From the NCBI GenBank assembly GCA_035317605.1, contig DATHGT010000298.1, positions 1-5,754 on the forward strand: a stretch of DNA of 5,754 bases, read 5' to 3'. The position numbers were made by a program, and so were the translations under genes. This document shows positions 5,011 to 5,754 of the stretch, piece by piece (the stretch's first letter is position 1; each line of letters opens with the position of its first letter). The notes under the pieces were generated by a model that was not told where the DNA came from, made no database searches, and saw nothing but the letters and a program-made list of their open reading frames with translations. The DNA is from DATHGT01 sp035317605. Its GTDB lineage: Bacteria; Methylomirabilota; Methylomirabilia; Rokubacteriales; CSP1-6.

Positions 5011-5754
5011 ATGGAGCCGCGGGAGTACGAGACGATGGCCCGCCTGGAGGATTCCTATTGGTGGTATCGCGGGCTCCGCGCCCGCCTGACCTCCGTCCTC
5101 CGCGCCGAGGTGGGGGAGGGCCGGCCGCGCCGGATCCTCGACGTCGGTTGCGGGACCGGGGCCAACCTGTGCGCGCTCCACGCACTGTTTCCGGCGAGCA
5201 CGGTCGTCGGCGTCGACATCGCGGACCCGGCCCTGCGTCACGCGCAACGCCGCGGATGCGCGGCGTTGACGCGCGCGTCGGCCGCCGCCCTGCCCTTTCC
5301 CGACGCCCGCTTCGACGTCCTCCTCTTTGCGGACGTCCTGAGCGACGCGGGAGTCGACGAGCGGGCGGCCCTGGGCGAGGCTCACCGCGTGTTGCGCCGT
5401 GGAGGCGTCCTGGCCGCCAACGTGCCGGCCTTCGCGTCCCTGCGCGGCGCCCACGACGCGGCGGTCGAGACCGCCCGCCGCTATCGCCGAGCGAACGTGG
5501 CGCGGCTGCTCGTCGCCGCCGGGTTCACCATCCGTCGGCTCACGTACTGGAACACCGTGCTGTTCCCGCTGGCCTGGACGGTGCGCCGCCTGCGCCGGAT
5601 GCCGGCCGGATCGCCGACCTCGGATCTCATGCCGCTGCCGCGCGTGGTCAACGCCACGCTCACCGCGATCCTGGCGGGCGAGGCCCGTGTCGCCCGCTGG
5701 ATTCCGATGCCGTTCGGAACGTCCGTGCTGGCGGTGGCGGCCAAGCGCAACTGA
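5011..5754 (+). CDS. Class I SAM-dependent methyltransferase
   Basis: This 247-residue enzyme would move a methyl group from S-adenosylmethionine to an unknown acceptor in the cytoplasm. SAM-binding motif I is ILDVGCGTGANL (42-53), the acidic end of strand 2 is VVGVDIADPAL (65-75), motif II-like ALPFPDARFDVLLFADVL covers 93-110, and HRVLRRGGVLAANVPA (125-140) is the post-motif strand. The N-terminus MEPREYETMARLEDSYWWYRG matches a common subgroup that opens with a Glu-Tyr-x-x-Met and Tyr-Trp-Trp-Tyr signature, which supports the ATG at 5011 over the in-frame ATG at 5035. The second half has RRYRRANVARLLVAAGF (156-172), TYWNTVLFP (178-186) and a final MPFGTSVL (233-240), also usual in this subgroup, which is often found among glycan or lipid-glycan genes. 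It starts 26 bp after the SDR gene with only a weak ribosome site (TGAGA). The stop is the last codon of the window, so the gene is complete. The substrate cannot be read. Confidence 0.9.
   Translation: MEPREYETMARLEDSYWWYRGLRARLTSVLRAEVGEGRPRRILDVGCGTGANLCALHALFPASTVVGVDIADPALRHAQRRGCAALTRASAAALPFPDARFDVLLFADVLSDAGVDERAALGEAHRVLRRGGVLAANVPAFASLRGAHDAAVETARRYRRANVARLLVAAGFTIRRLTYWNTVLFPLAWTVRRLRRMPAGSPTSDLMPLPRVVNATLTAILAGEARVARWIPMPFGTSVLAVAAKRN

Overview
The window is GC-rich throughout, with strong G/C bias at third codon positions. It holds one truncated and five complete protein genes and very little non-coding DNA. It looks like a chromosomal fragment of a high-GC, probably soil or subsurface bacterium. 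The short Hsp20 followed directly by Lon, and the style of the polysaccharide genes, remind me of Candidatus Rokubacteria/Methylomirabilota assemblies. That is an impression from memory, not something the sequence proves. I see no tRNA, rRNA, CRISPR array, insertion sequence or integrase.

Layout. Positions 1-970 (minus strand) carry a small heat-shock protein gene and then lon, which runs off the left edge of the window. The two share one base (TGATG) and so look translationally coupled, as a protein quality-control pair. Positions 971-1111 are a divergent intergenic region with a good candidate promoter facing left (TTGACG, 17 bp, GACAAT) and a weaker one facing right (TTGACG, 18 bp, TATCAC). 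Positions 1112-5754 (plus strand) carry four closely packed genes: a large polytopic membrane protein resembling GT-C glycosyltransferases, a soluble DPM1-like family 2 glycosyltransferase, an NAD-dependent sugar epimerase/dehydratase of the extended SDR superfamily, and a class I SAM-dependent methyltransferase whose stop codon is the last base of the window.

How the genes may work together. The plus-strand set is a plausible part of a cell-surface glycan or glycolipid assembly locus. The SDR enzyme would make or modify a nucleotide sugar. The GT2 enzyme would transfer a sugar, possibly to a polyprenyl phosphate. The membrane protein could use a lipid-linked sugar on the outer face of the membrane, and the methyltransferase could decorate a product. 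Substrates cannot be read from the sequence. The locus probably continues to the right.

The points most worth a second look are: (1) the SDR enzyme has Asn-Gly-Ile-Asn-Lys where the catalytic Tyr-x-x-x-Lys motif is expected; (2) the GT2 gene appears to have its own extended -10 promoter, placed so that transcription would begin at the GTG start codon (leaderless), just behind a 10-bp direct repeat; (3) the hsp20 promoter is likewise almost on top of its start codon; (4) the uncharacterised 693-residue membrane protein. I found no convincing new defence, mobile or RNA system.
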